Assembly (NCBI GenBank): GCA_934756675.1
Contig: CAKVLG010000007.1
Coordinates: 1 to 64,000, forward strand
Length of the DNA stretch: 64,000 nt
DNA from: an uncultured Clostridia bacterium
GTDB lineage: Bacteria > Bacillota > Clostridia > Christensenellales > UBA1242
Direction: 5' to 3'
Made by a program: the position numbers and the translations under genes. The notes under the pieces are model-generated. The model was given only the letters and a program-made list of their open reading frames with translations. It searched no databases and was not told the origin of the DNA. Shown piece after piece: positions 1-8,800 of this stretch (position 1 is the stretch's first letter; every line of letters begins with the position of its first letter).

Positions 1-141
1 ACTGTTGCAATTACAAAAGCTGGAAAAATATCTGTAATTGAATACGACTTGAAAAGAGATAGAGAACAAGATTTGTATTTTCAATATTGCGCCAGCAATA
101 CACAAGTTAATGTAAATGATTTTGAAACAATAAACGATTAA
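1..141 (+). CDS. 3' end of an unidentified protein (partial)
   Basis: Frame 1 is open from the first base to a TAA at 139-141, giving the last 46 residues of a protein that starts outside the window. The tail is hydrophilic (it ends NVNDFETIND) and has no motif I recognise. The stop lies 11 bases before the next start, and the AAAGGAG ribosome site of the next gene sits in that gap, so the two genes are probably co-transcribed. That the codons make a sensible soluble tail ending right at the next RBS is the main support for it being real. Function unknown. Confidence 0.6.
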   Translation, partial: TVAITKAGKISVIEYDLKRDREQDLYFQYCASNTQVNVNDFETIND

Positions 142-152
142 AGGAGTTAAAA

Positions 153-416
153 ATGAATAAAGAATTACAAGAAAAAATCACATTAAATGCAATAATTGAA
201 GATTTAAGAAAATTTAAGCACAAAGATTTACATCAATGTCCATATTGTGATGAAACTTTTGAATGGAATGATGTAGATTACAATCCAGAAGAAAGCACTT
301 ACACTTGCCCGTTTTGCAAAGAAACTTTTGATGAAAATGAAATACAAAGCATAACTTTTGTAGATTACATACAAGAAACATATTTGGCATATCAAAGAGA
401 ACACAGCCAAATTTAA
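153..416 (+). CDS. Small protein with two CxxC zinc-knuckle motifs, unknown function
   Basis: 87 residues beginning at an ATG 6 bases after AAAGGAG. Two CxxC pairs, CPYC near residue 29 and CPFC near residue 54, are about 25 residues apart, the usual arrangement for a zinc ribbon, so metal binding is likely. The rest is acidic. Such small zinc-ribbon proteins are common in plasmid and integrative-element cargo, which fits the decayed surroundings (a recombinase remnant lies at 2821). An open stretch in another frame directly follows the stop, so the protein may once have been longer. I do not recognise a family; a DNA- or protein-binding role is only a guess. Confidence 0.6.
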   Translation: MNKELQEKITLNAIIEDLRKFKHKDLHQCPYCDETFEWNDVDYNPEESTYTCPFCKETFDENEIQSITFVDYIQETYLAYQREHSQI

Positions 417-417
417 T

Positions 418-585
418 TTTGAATATAACACTTTAAAATCAGGTAAAGCAAGCTTGTCAAATCAGCAACTTAAACGAATAAGTTTAATGTTTGCAACCGA
501 CTTAAAAAACTTTGCCGAAACCTTTGGCAACTCTCAAAATCTTACTGCAAAAGAGGTTTATTCTCATCTGCAAAACAATCAATAA
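418..585 (+). pseudogene. Coding-like remnant with no start, in the +1 frame after the zinc-knuckle gene
   Basis: Frame 1 is open from 364 to a TAA at 583-585 and, from about 418, reads as normal protein (FEYNTLKSGKASLSNQQLKR and on through FAETFGNSQNLTAKEVYSHL). It has no ATG or RBS at its beginning; the only internal ATG is at the 'LMF' position. It overlaps the end of the zinc-knuckle gene in a different frame. The simplest reading is a former C-terminal part, or a second gene, separated by a frameshift. It could instead be reached by frameshifting or from an internal TTG, but nothing supports that directly. Confidence 0.4.
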
Positions 586-687
586 AACAACCACGAGAAG
601 AAGTTGAAAAATACTTCTTCTTATTTTGTGATTATAATATACACAATACTACCAATTTATGTTATAATCTTCTTGGAGAAAATTACT

Positions 688-2091
688 ATGCATACAGAGA
701 ATTTTATTGAAAGTATATTTAGAGAACTAACGGATCGTCATTTAGACTATGTTGAATTATATGATAATATTGGAAATGAAAAATTATCTGAAATATTATC
801 CACTTTACATTTTGAATTGGTAGAAGAATTAAAAATATTAAATTTAAAATTACCAACACATAATGAGAGTTCATATTATCATGCTGCAGATAGTCGAAGA
901 TTATTGACTGTTTTTGAAGTTATTGAAAGATTGCAAACAAATCTAAATAAAACACAATATGAATTTAAATTAGATAAATATTATGATGAAAAAATAAAAA
1001 TTTGCAAAGGTTTTATAGTTCAATATCGTGGAAGCACAATTCCACCAAATACAAGTAAAATTGAACTATATTACACAATACCAATATTTATTTTTAAAGA
1101 AAATAATAATTTTAACAAAAAAAATAAATCATCTTATCCAACAAAATTTATTGGTTCTGGTTCTTATGCTAATGTTTACAAATACAGAGATGAAGATTAT
1201 GATGATGTTTTTGTGTTAAAAAAACTAAAAAAAGATGTTGGCGAAAAAGATTTAACTAGATTTAAACAAGAGTATCTTTTAATGAAAACAAATCCACACC
1301 CCAATATTGTAAGGGTTTTTAAATACTTTAACAACAATTCTTACACGATGGACTATTGTGGGACGTCTCTTAAAAAATTTATAGATGCAAATAACACAAA
1401 ACTTTCAACAGAACAAAGAAAAGATTTAATTAATCAATTATTGGAAGGTATCAAATTTTTACATAATAAAGGTCTATATCATAGAGATATAAGCTACAAT
1501 AATATATTGATTGATTCTAAATATGAAAAATTATTTTTAAAAATTTCCGATTTCGGCTTAATAAAAAATGAAAACAATAGGATAACAAGCACTGATTCTT
1601 CTATTAAAGGAACATATATTGACCCATGTTTAGATAAATTTGAAAATTACAATGCACAAAATGACATTTATGCCCTTGGAATGATGATAAATTATATTTA
1701 TTTCGGCAAGCAAAACATTTCTACTGGTTCTACTAAAGTGCATAAGGTGATTTCTAAGTGTATTATTAACGATTTATCTGCCAGATATAAAACAGTAAAT
1801 GAAATTGTAAAAGACCTGTTTAATAATACTATGATAGAAGATGAATTTTACTCAGAAATAGACATTCAAAAACTCAAATCTGAAATAATTGAACATTTAA
1901 GCAGTTGTTCTGCCAATGATTTGCCTAGCATTTGTGAAGGGTTGGGCTTAAAATCTGGAACAATTCAAGAGTCATATAGGAGCAAAGCGGGATATGTCTT
2001 CAGAAGAATAGCAACACTGACAAAACCGGAGACCGTTGATTTAGTATTAAAAATAAACGAATCTATGGGTTATAATATTGATTTATATTAA
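688..2091 (+). CDS. Serine/threonine protein kinase with a possible death-fold C-terminal domain
   Basis: 467 residues from the ATG at 688, which has GGAG 9 bases upstream; the frame is open back to a TTG at 604, but that stretch holds a TATAAT (663-668) and looks like promoter. Residues 1-150 are an unassigned helical region. A protein kinase domain follows: glycine loop GSGSYANVY near 156, VLKK lysine, catalytic HRD near 265 with the downstream Asn (HRDISYNN), DFG near 288 and the APE-region equivalent GTYIDP. The last 80 residues contain DLPSICEGLGL and an Arg/Lys helix, resembling the short 'effector-associated' death-like domains found in bacterial conflict systems. A single soluble kinase with such a tail beside a CRISPR locus suggests a signalling or defence role, which is inference. 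No membrane segment or PASTA repeats, so it is not a PrkC-type kinase. Confidence 0.75.
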   Translation: MHTENFIESIFRELTDRHLDYVELYDNIGNEKLSEILSTLHFELVEELKILNLKLPTHNESSYYHAADSRRLLTVFEVIERLQTNLNKTQYEFKLDKYYDEKIKICKGFIVQYRGSTIPPNTSKIELYYTIPIFIFKENNNFNKKNKSSYPTKFIGSGSYANVYKYRDEDYDDVFVLKKLKKDVGEKDLTRFKQEYLLMKTNPHPNIVRVFKYFNNNSYTMDYCGTSLKKFIDANNTKLSTEQRKDLINQLLEGIKFLHNKGLYHRDISYNNILIDSKYEKLFLKISDFGLIKNENNRITSTDSSIKGTYIDPCLDKFENYNAQNDIYALGMMINYIYFGKQNISTGSTKVHKVISKCIINDLSARYKTVNEIVKDLFNNTMIEDEFYSEIDIQKLKSEIIEHLSSCSANDLPSICEGLGLKSGTIQESYRSKAGYVFRRIATLTKPETVDLVLKINESMGYNIDLY

Positions 2092-2442
2092 CATCCAATC
2101 TAACCCACCTTTCTCCAACATACGCTTTAAAGTTAGAATTGGATAACATTGACTCCGTCAGTAGTGAATAATACGAACGAGAAGGATATCTTTGAGTTCG
2201 CATTTTTTCATTTGGAGTTCTTTTCAGTAATTTATTTATTATCTTCTTTAGACTAAAACAAAAGGTGTTGTAAAGAATTATTTATACAATTAACACCAAA
2301 GAATGGTGATATGAAAATAATTACTAATATTTCCCCATTAATGTCAAAAAAAATTGTCTGACTGTAAAAATTGGTGAGGAAATAATATTGTTCAATTGAC
2401 TTTCAAGTTAAAAAATATATATTCTATATATCGGAGGTTAGT
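2092..2442. other. 351-bp intergenic region with an inverted repeat
   Basis: No convincing gene on either strand. Just after the kinase stop, ATCCAATCTAAC (2093-2104) is nearly the reverse complement of GTTAGAATTGGAT (2132-2144), with a 27-base loop. It could be a weak terminator for the kinase or an old element end. The rest is AT-rich, with the promoter of the next gene at its right end. Probably decayed accessory DNA. Confidence 0.35.
2396..2425 (+). promoter_or_regulatory. Sigma-A-type promoter for the pyrophosphatase gene
   Basis: TTGACT (2396-2401), 18-base spacer, TATTCT (2420-2425). A GGAGG ribosome site at 2432-2436 precedes the ATG at 2443, so the untranslated leader is very short. 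Confidence 0.5.
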
Positions 2443-2778
2443 ATGAACGAAAAATATTTAGGTCAAATAGTAAAAGTGAAAATGGATAGACCATTAGGAA
2501 CAAAACATCCTAAGCATGGTTTTGTTTACGAAGTTAATTATGGATATATTCCAGGAACAGTTTCTGGTGATGGCGAAGAATTAGATGCATATGTTTTAGG
2601 TGAACATAAACCTTTAGAAGAATTTGAAGGCGAAGTTATTGCAATTATCCATAGAACAAATGATAATGATGATAAATTGGTTGTTATGGCTAAGGGAAGA
2701 AACTATACAGATGAACAAATTCGTGCACTTACAGAATTTCAGGAACAATGGTTTGAATCAGTTATAATTAGAAAATAA
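2443..2778 (+). CDS. Short inorganic pyrophosphatase-family protein
   Basis: 111 residues, about two thirds the length of a bacterial family I pyrophosphatase. It keeps the family core: DRPLGTKHPKHG at 15-26, the substrate-site Tyr region VNYGYIPG at 31-38 and the acidic metal-binding segment SGDGEELDAYVLG at 41-53. This short form is commonly annotated as inorganic diphosphatase in Clostridia. The expected reaction is hydrolysis of PPi to two phosphates in the cytoplasm. The shortened C-terminus removes parts of the canonical fold, so activity on another phosphoanhydride is possible. Start is fixed by GGAGG 6 bases upstream. Monocistronic; no terminator hairpin obvious before the recombinase remnant on the other strand. 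Confidence 0.7.
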   Translation: MNEKYLGQIVKVKMDRPLGTKHPKHGFVYEVNYGYIPGTVSGDGEELDAYVLGEHKPLEEFEGEVIAIIHRTNDNDDKLVVMAKGRNYTDEQIRALTEFQEQWFESVIIRK

Positions 2779-2820
2779 TTTTCTTATAAATGTTTTTGCT
2801 GTAAATATAATTTAAACACG

Positions 2821-3131
2821 CTAAAAGGTAAGTATTTTTGACATAAACTTGGTAAGGAACTCAACTCTTTCACTATGATTTAAGTAATCTTTACTCATAA
2901 AATAATATATAAAGTGTTTTATATCTTCTGGTTTTATTAGCTTCGTTTGATGCAATTCTAATAGAACCATTTTTTTAACATGGATTTTTCATTTTCTAAT
3001 TGTTTAATTTTTAATTCAATCGATTTTGAATTTAAACCATTCATAATTGCAGCAATTAAAGACTCAATTTGTTTGTCAATTTCTTTTAATTGTGCTTGTA
3101 AATTTGTAAGTTCTAAATTTATGCAAATAAC
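2821..3131 (-). pseudogene. C-terminal remnant of a large serine recombinase, frameshifted
   Basis: The minus strand reads a coiled-coil stretch (KEIDKQIESLIAAIMNGLNS, then KIKQLENEKSML) typical of the region after the zinc ribbon in large serine recombinases. That frame ends at 2958-2960. A single-base change in the A7 run (plus-strand T7 at 2970-2976) would join it to a second open frame that continues with VLLELHQTKLIKPEDIK to a TAG at 2821-2823, matching the usual C-terminal tail. The upstream end is cut at the outermost CRISPR repeat, so the resolvase domain is gone. It is therefore a dead fragment that marks a former integrative element in this region. Family assignment rests on pattern resemblance only. 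Confidence 0.6.
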
Positions 3132-3827
3132 ATCTTTATTATATTTAGAATTACATAGCACTCAAACGCTTTTGCTTTAGCAGTGGCACTATGACAGGTT
3201 TTAGTCATATTTAGAATTGCATAACACTCAAACTATCGGTTTTTTTATACTGGATTATATGGTTTTAGTCATATTTAGAATTACATAACACTCAAACTGA
3301 CGTGTTTCCGTTGCTTGTCATATTATGGTTTTAGTCATATTTAGAATTACATAACACTCAAACCGTTACGTTTTAGATGTTTTTTATAATGGTAGTTTTA
3401 GTCATATTTAGAATTACATAACACTCAAACATGCTGCTACTACTTTTTTGTACATGTAAAGTTTTAGTCATATTTAGAATTACATAACACTCAAACAAAA
3501 CGGGCGTTTATTAAACAATTTTATAGGTTTTAGTCATATTTAGAATTACATAACACTCAAACTAAGCCTTTTATCTATGTTTGTAAGGTCTTGTTTTAGT
3601 CATATTTAGAATTACATAACACTCAAACTCGCAACTAACCTTTTAGGAACGTCTTTTAGTTTTAGTCATATTTAGAATTACATAACACTCAAACTGAATT
3701 TTCCAAGCTCGCCAGAAAACCTATAGTTTTAGTCATATTTAGAATTACATAACACTCAAACTTCTTGCCAACATCTAAATGCCCATTGTTTGTTTTAGTC
3801 ATATTTAGAATTACATAACACTCAAAC
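3132..3827 (-). CRISPR. Type II-A CRISPR array, 11 repeats and 10 spacers
   Basis: A 36-bp repeat (minus-strand reading starts GTTTGAGTGTTATG and ends ATGACTAAAAC) occurs at 3792, 3726, 3659, 3593, 3527, 3461, 3395, 3328, 3262 and 3198, plus a degenerate copy at 3132-3167. Spacers are 28-31 bp, mostly 30. Transcription is on the minus strand: the leader lies between the array and csn2, the copy at 3198 has one substitution, and the farthest copy (3132) has lost its 3' third, as expected for the trailer end. The repeat's first half is complementary to the tracrRNA anti-repeat at 10053. No spacer was matched to a target here. Confidence 0.97.
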
Positions 3828-3942
3828 CTCACTTTAGGTTTTGAGCATCATTTAAGGTTAACAAGACCTTCTAATGACTAAAACTGTTATTGTATAACTA
3901 TTATAAACATCTTTTGTAATTTAAGTCAATATAAAAATGTAT
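3828..3942 (-). promoter_or_regulatory. CRISPR leader with an inverted repeat-like segment
   Basis: 115 bp between the csn2 stop and the first repeat. On the minus strand it ends AAAGTGAG directly before the first repeat; type II-A leaders typically end in a short GAG-containing anchor for spacer insertion. Within it, 3838-3884 starts GTTTTAGTCAT and ends CTCAAAAC (minus strand), the same termini as the reverse complement of a repeat. This segment could pair with the first repeat in RNA or DNA. AT-rich sequence at 3884-3942 probably holds the array promoter, but I cannot fix its boxes. Confidence 0.6.
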
Positions 3943-4632
3943 TTAAATATCAATATTATCTCCCGTTTTATACTCAAATTCACAATTATCACTATCTAAA
4001 AAATATGTTTTTGTTTTACACTTTTCATTACCCATTTTTAAATCTATAAAAAACACATTTATATCTTCATACATTAAAAATTGAATAAATTCGCTAAATT
4101 TATCTTCCATAATATATGGTTTTATGTCCACCAATATTAACAATTTTGGTCGCATCAAGTTTAAGATTAGGCTAATGTAATTAACAAGATTATCGTAAAA
4201 TGATCGACATTCTTTTGTTTTTATCGTCACAGTTTTAATTAATTCATTTTCTTCAAGTTCTTTGGCTTCAATTGGTAAGTCAGAATTACAAATCAACTCC
4301 AAAATATAATCGTTGACCAAATGCGAGATTTCTTTAAATTTTGCATCATCATTTTCTAAAGCGGTTTTTAGTAATCGCTTAGCAATTAAAATTGTGATTT
4401 TTTTTGAATTAAAAGACAAATCAAATGGACCAATAATCATTTGCACATCTGACTCAATTTTTAGATCTTTTTCTTTATCAGATATAACAAAATTTCCAAT
4501 CTCTCCTTGGGTTTGATTTTGAATTTCTTTTACAAATTCATAATATTTTTGCGGATTATCAATAATCCAAGAGAGCATGCGCGTATCATCAAACTCCAAT
4601 ACAGAGTCTAAAACAAAATTGGCAATTTTCAT
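3943..4632 (-). CDS. csn2: CRISPR-associated protein Csn2
   Basis: 229 residues, typical for the Csn2 family, which forms a ring-shaped tetramer on DNA ends and is needed for spacer acquisition in type II-A systems. Identification comes from length, position as the last cas gene next to the leader, and the acidic alpha/beta character with an N-terminal FVLDSVLEFDD-like segment. Its ATG overlaps the cas2 stop by 4 bases (ATGA), so it is translationally coupled. It makes the locus subtype II-A rather than II-C. The family is poorly conserved, so the name leans on context. Confidence 0.88.
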   Translation of the reverse strand: MKIANFVLDSVLEFDDTRMLSWIIDNPQKYYEFVKEIQNQTQGEIGNFVISDKEKDLKIESDVQMIIGPFDLSFNSKKITILIAKRLLKTALENDDAKFKEISHLVNDYILELICNSDLPIEAKELEENELIKTVTIKTKECRSFYDNLVNYISLILNLMRPKLLILVDIKPYIMEDKFSEFIQFLMYEDINVFFIDLKMGNEKCKTKTYFLDSDNCEFEYKTGDNIDI

Positions 4633-4949
4633 AATTCTATAACCCTTTTATCAGAATCGATCACATCACTTTTCTTTTTACCAATTAAAAATTCCATATC
4701 AGCAAATTGTTTTTCTGTTATATTTAACATGCAAACACTTCCACTTTTTGGCACATGTTTATAAACATTTTCTTTAGCTGTATTTAATGAAGAGCCATTT
4801 AAAAAAATTCTTGAGTAAACTGAATTCTGCAACATTAAAAAACCATTTTTCACTAAAAACTGGTGAAATTGTCTATATGTTCTTTTCTCAAATTCATTTG
4901 TAACGGGTAAATCAAAAAATATTATCATTCTCATAAATCTATAACTCAT
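4629..4949 (-). CDS. cas2: CRISPR-associated endoribonuclease-fold protein Cas2
   Basis: 106 residues, the usual Cas2 length. The N-terminus MRMIIFFDLP is the classic first beta strand with the conserved Asp, followed by the FEKRTYRQFHQFLVKNGF helix and a short ferredoxin-like core. Cas2 bridges two Cas1 dimers in the spacer integration complex. The start overlaps the end of cas1 by 11 bases and the stop overlaps csn2 by 4, so the adaptation genes form one tight operon. Type II-A Cas2 is mainly structural; nuclease activity need not be assumed. Confidence 0.95.
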   Translation of the reverse strand: MSYRFMRMIIFFDLPVTNEFEKRTYRQFHQFLVKNGFLMLQNSVYSRIFLNGSSLNTAKENVYKHVPKSGSVCMLNITEKQFADMEFLIGKKKSDVIDSDKRVIEL

Positions 4950-5802
4950 AATTTAAAACCAAATCAGGATTATTTTCATTTAATGCAGCAAAAACACTCC
5001 GAATATATGTTTCGATAGCATTTTCAAGATACATTAATTTCCCAGATATTAAAACTTGTTGTTCTGACATCTGTAAAATTTTAGATTTGAAGTTTTCATC
5101 GTCTTTTTCAAGACTATAAACAATTTTGTCAACAATTGGACGAAATGGCTCTATTAGATCACATGACAAATTAAAATCATTAAATTGGTTTTCATGCCAT
5201 ATTCCAAGCTGTGTTAAATAACCAATCTTCGCTATTTCTCTGTTAAATGTAGAAAGCAACACCGTATATCCGTAATTCAGTGCTTTGCTATAAAAATCAC
5301 CACAATCACGGTTCCAATCTTTTGAAAATAGTGTAGCAAAGTACAGTTTTGCAGCGTGTCCTTCTCTGTTTGTTATATCATTTAATTCTAATTGCCCAGC
5401 ATATGAAACCATTTTGTCCGCTTGTTCATTTTTGCCAAGCAATTTTAAGTGTTTTGCTTGGTTTAGTATTTTCTTTGCCACAATTTCGGTCCAAACCATT
5501 TGTTTTGTTTTTTCTTTCCAATTAAGCTGCTGTTTTATTTTTAAGGAACTGTTGTAACTCCCGTAATATGGCATAAGCTCTGCAATGGGGTTATGTTTTT
5601 CATTACAAAATATTACCTTTATATTTCTTTTTGTTAGTTCGCTTAAAAGAGCCGCCGTAACGACTACCGCTGTTGAATGAATAATTAATGTTGAAATTTC
5701 ATCTAAAAATATTCTTTGCGTTTCTTCGCCGCGGCAGACTAAATAATTCAATTTCATTTCAAGCTTACATCTAGAATTAATTGCGACAGTTCTAAATCCC
5801 AT
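4939..5802 (-). CDS. cas1: CRISPR-associated integrase Cas1 (type II)
   Basis: 287 residues, standard for type II Cas1. Metal-binding residues are visible: the Glu in NREGHAAKLYF near 145, the His in GIWHENQFNDF near 205 and the Asp in CDLIEPFRP near 219. Cas1 catalyses the two transesterifications that join a prespacer to the leader-end repeat. The ATG overlaps the cas9 stop by one base. No damage or odd composition, and with an intact Cas2 and Csn2 the adaptation machinery looks functional, in agreement with the near-identical repeats at the leader side of the array. Confidence 0.96.
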   Translation of the reverse strand: MGFRTVAINSRCKLEMKLNYLVCRGEETQRIFLDEISTLIIHSTAVVVTAALLSELTKRNIKVIFCNEKHNPIAELMPYYGSYNSSLKIKQQLNWKEKTKQMVWTEIVAKKILNQAKHLKLLGKNEQADKMVSYAGQLELNDITNREGHAAKLYFATLFSKDWNRDCGDFYSKALNYGYTVLLSTFNREIAKIGYLTQLGIWHENQFNDFNLSCDLIEPFRPIVDKIVYSLEKDDENFKSKILQMSEQQVLISGKLMYLENAIETYIRSVFAALNENNPDLVLNYEL

Positions 5803-8800
5803 TAAACAAGTCTTAACTCCTTTTTATAGTATCCAGTTGGTGAATAGTTAATTATCGATACAGGTGTATTTGAAAGTCTTTTACTAAATGATAAGACTCC
5901 ACTGCTCTTTCTTTCACCCACATTTGTTAAATCTCCACCATTTACACCATTTATAATATCTAACAAACCTGCAAGCGTTTCAACTTGTTTTATAATTGAA
6001 AGATTCTCGAAAATATTATAAGTGTTTTTTAGTTTTTTTCCTATTTTTCCAATTGAAACTTCTTTATAAATTGCTTTATTTAAATGTTTAACCAATTCTT
6101 TATATAATTTCAAGTTTTCAATCTTTGTCAATAATGATTTTTCACCAAACCTATTCTGTGCAACAACAATAGTTTCACCTTCTACCACTGGTTCTTTTTT
6201 ATCTTTGATAATCTTTATAGTTTTAGATAATTTTTTAAAATAATCATTTAATATTGTTGATAAATAAAGTTGATTAAAATTGTGTAGACCTATTGTATTT
6301 CCATTATTTTTAGCGATTGTAAAACATCCACTACCTATTTTCATGATAGTTCCAACTTTTAATTTGTTAACAATTATATTAAAATCGCTTACACCAGCCA
6401 ATTTTTCAATTAGAGATCTTAACTCTTCTTGATTTTTTATATCTTTAGCATAAAGATATGGTATTGCAATAATTTGAATATTTTTTCTTTCTTTACATTC
6501 ATATTCAATAACACTAAAATATGAATATTTACCATCACTAAAATGTCCATATTTTTCAGTTTGACTTAGTGGATTGGTAAGAGATTTAAGCGATATATTT
6601 CCGCCGTCCCATTTATCATTTTGTTTTATTGTTTTAATTTCTTCTAGACTTGAATAATCTTTTTGATGTTTTACGGTTCCCCAAATTGTTTCTTTATAAA
6701 ATTGCCCAGTTTTTTCTCTCGCTAAAAATCCAACGTGAGGCGTATTTGAACACATTGTTTTTTCAATAATTAATAAATGTTTTTCTTTTTCTAAAACACC
6801 TGGCACGTCCTTTATAAATGCATTGTTGATATTAAACCCATACTTAAATTGATCTTTTAAATAAAATCTTTTTGAATATTTTTCATCAAATACATTTCCA
6901 ACAAAAATATTTAAATATGCATCTTTTGCATGATGTAAATCATTCATATCTCTGCATTTTATAAGGCTTTGTTTTAAGTCTTTTCCAAAATCAAAGTCTT
7001 CTATATTGGCATCTTTTTCAAATTCAAACTCACAATTTCTAAACATTGATACATATTTTGCTTTGGAATAAACAACATTATGTTCCCCATAAACCATTTT
7101 CAACAAATCTAACACAGCTTTTGCACTTTGATTTGTTATAACCATTTGTCTTGCAACAAAGTCTTTCTTTTCTTTTTCCGATAGTTCGCCTGTCCTAAGC
7201 AATCTTGTATATTTTTCATTAGAAATTAATTTTTTACTCTTTAAATACTCCCAATAGCTCTTCATTTTCGCTTGAATACTTGGAGAAATTGTATTGTTCG
7301 ATTTATCAATGTTTACACTTCTTTTTACCAACACCAAATTATCTAAGCTGTCGTCTTTGATAACAGATTGTGGAAAAATATGATCAATATCATAATCATT
7401 TCCATTGATTGAATCAAAATTAATAGGTTCACCTGTATACATACATTTGCCAAGTTGTGTAAAATACAAATACAACTTTTTGCTATCTAGTGAATCTTTA
7501 CCACTTAGTTCTTTCTTTAATTTATCAACATCTGCATCGAAAATTATTTTATCTTTTATATCTTTATAACACTTTTCAATACTTTTTTTTCTAGAATCTG
7601 TGGTCTTTCCTTTTGCATTTTTATCTTCTTCGCGCGTTACTTCTACAAAAATTTTTTCTGGTTTGTATCCAATAATTTTTTGAATTTCTTCAATAATTTT
7701 TACACTTTGCCAAGTTCCACGTTTAACTGCTGGCGAACAATATAGTTGCTCAATATCATCGTAATAAATCTTTTCTTTATCTTCTTTTTTAACATTTAAG
7801 GCGTCAAACTCAAATTTTACAAGAATTTCCATAAGGTTAAGAGGTTCTTCTTTTAAAATTTGGATGATTGTGCGTGCTTCACCAGTCTTAGAGTCAACAC
7901 CTAAAATTCCATCTAAAAATTTTCTACTAAACTTGCCCCAATCTGATAATTTTAGTCCTTTTATCTCTTTTATTTGAGCATCGTTTAAAATGTCAGAATA
8001 ATTTTTCTTTAACCATTTTTCCAATCTTGTTTTATCGTTTACTATTGTTGCATGAAAAATAATTTCTTCAACTTGTTGTCTATATTTTTCTATTTGTCCA
8101 TCTAAGATTCTGTTGAAGTTTTTATAAATATTTAGATTTGTAGTAAATTTATCTTCATTTAGTCCTGAAATAGTTATTTTTTCATCAGGCGGGAAATAGC
8201 CATTTTGTGTTAAAAATGATTTAACTTCAGAAAATTTTATTGTTCCCTTCTCTTTTATAAAATCAAACAATTTACCTTTCACTTCTTTTGAAAGTCTTTG
8301 CCCATTGACTTGTAGATTATTTAACTCTTGCAAAACCATATATTCAGAATATAGTAACGAACATTTTGGAAGTACAGGCTCACCACTTAGGTAGCTGCAA
8401 TTATTCTGCATTCTTTTTATAAATTCTTCTTCACACTTGTCATAATCAACGACTTCCTTAATATTCCAAGGAAGAATCTTTTCATCCAATTTTTTAACAA
8501 TCCACGCGTTTTTGCTGTTTTTCTTAGAAAGTGGGCCTACAAAATATGGAATTCTAAACTCGAAAATAGAAACTATTTTTTCAGCAATAGTTAAATTATC
8601 CTCATCTTTTTCCGTTAAAAATGGATATTTATCTTTTGCATTTTCAAGAATTTTTTCAAGTTCATTTTTGTTTATTTGATATGGTATAACACTGTTTGCA
8701 CTTGTTCTTAATTTTGGTAAAAAGTTATCTTCTTCAATAGCTTGAATAATAGATTTAACACTCTCGTTTTCTAGTGTATCGTTATTTTCTTGTAATATAT

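Noticed and set aside
604..687. N-terminal membrane helix of the kinase from the TTG at 604
   Set aside because: The stretch holds a TATAAT and has no RBS, while the ATG at 688 has a well-placed GGAG; the hydrophobic peptide is a translation of promoter DNA.
3132..3827. Reading the CRISPR array on the plus strand, since the repeat there starts GTTTTAG as in S. pyogenes
   Set aside because: The leader and cas genes, the degenerate far end and complementarity to the tracrRNA anti-repeat all demand minus-strand transcription.
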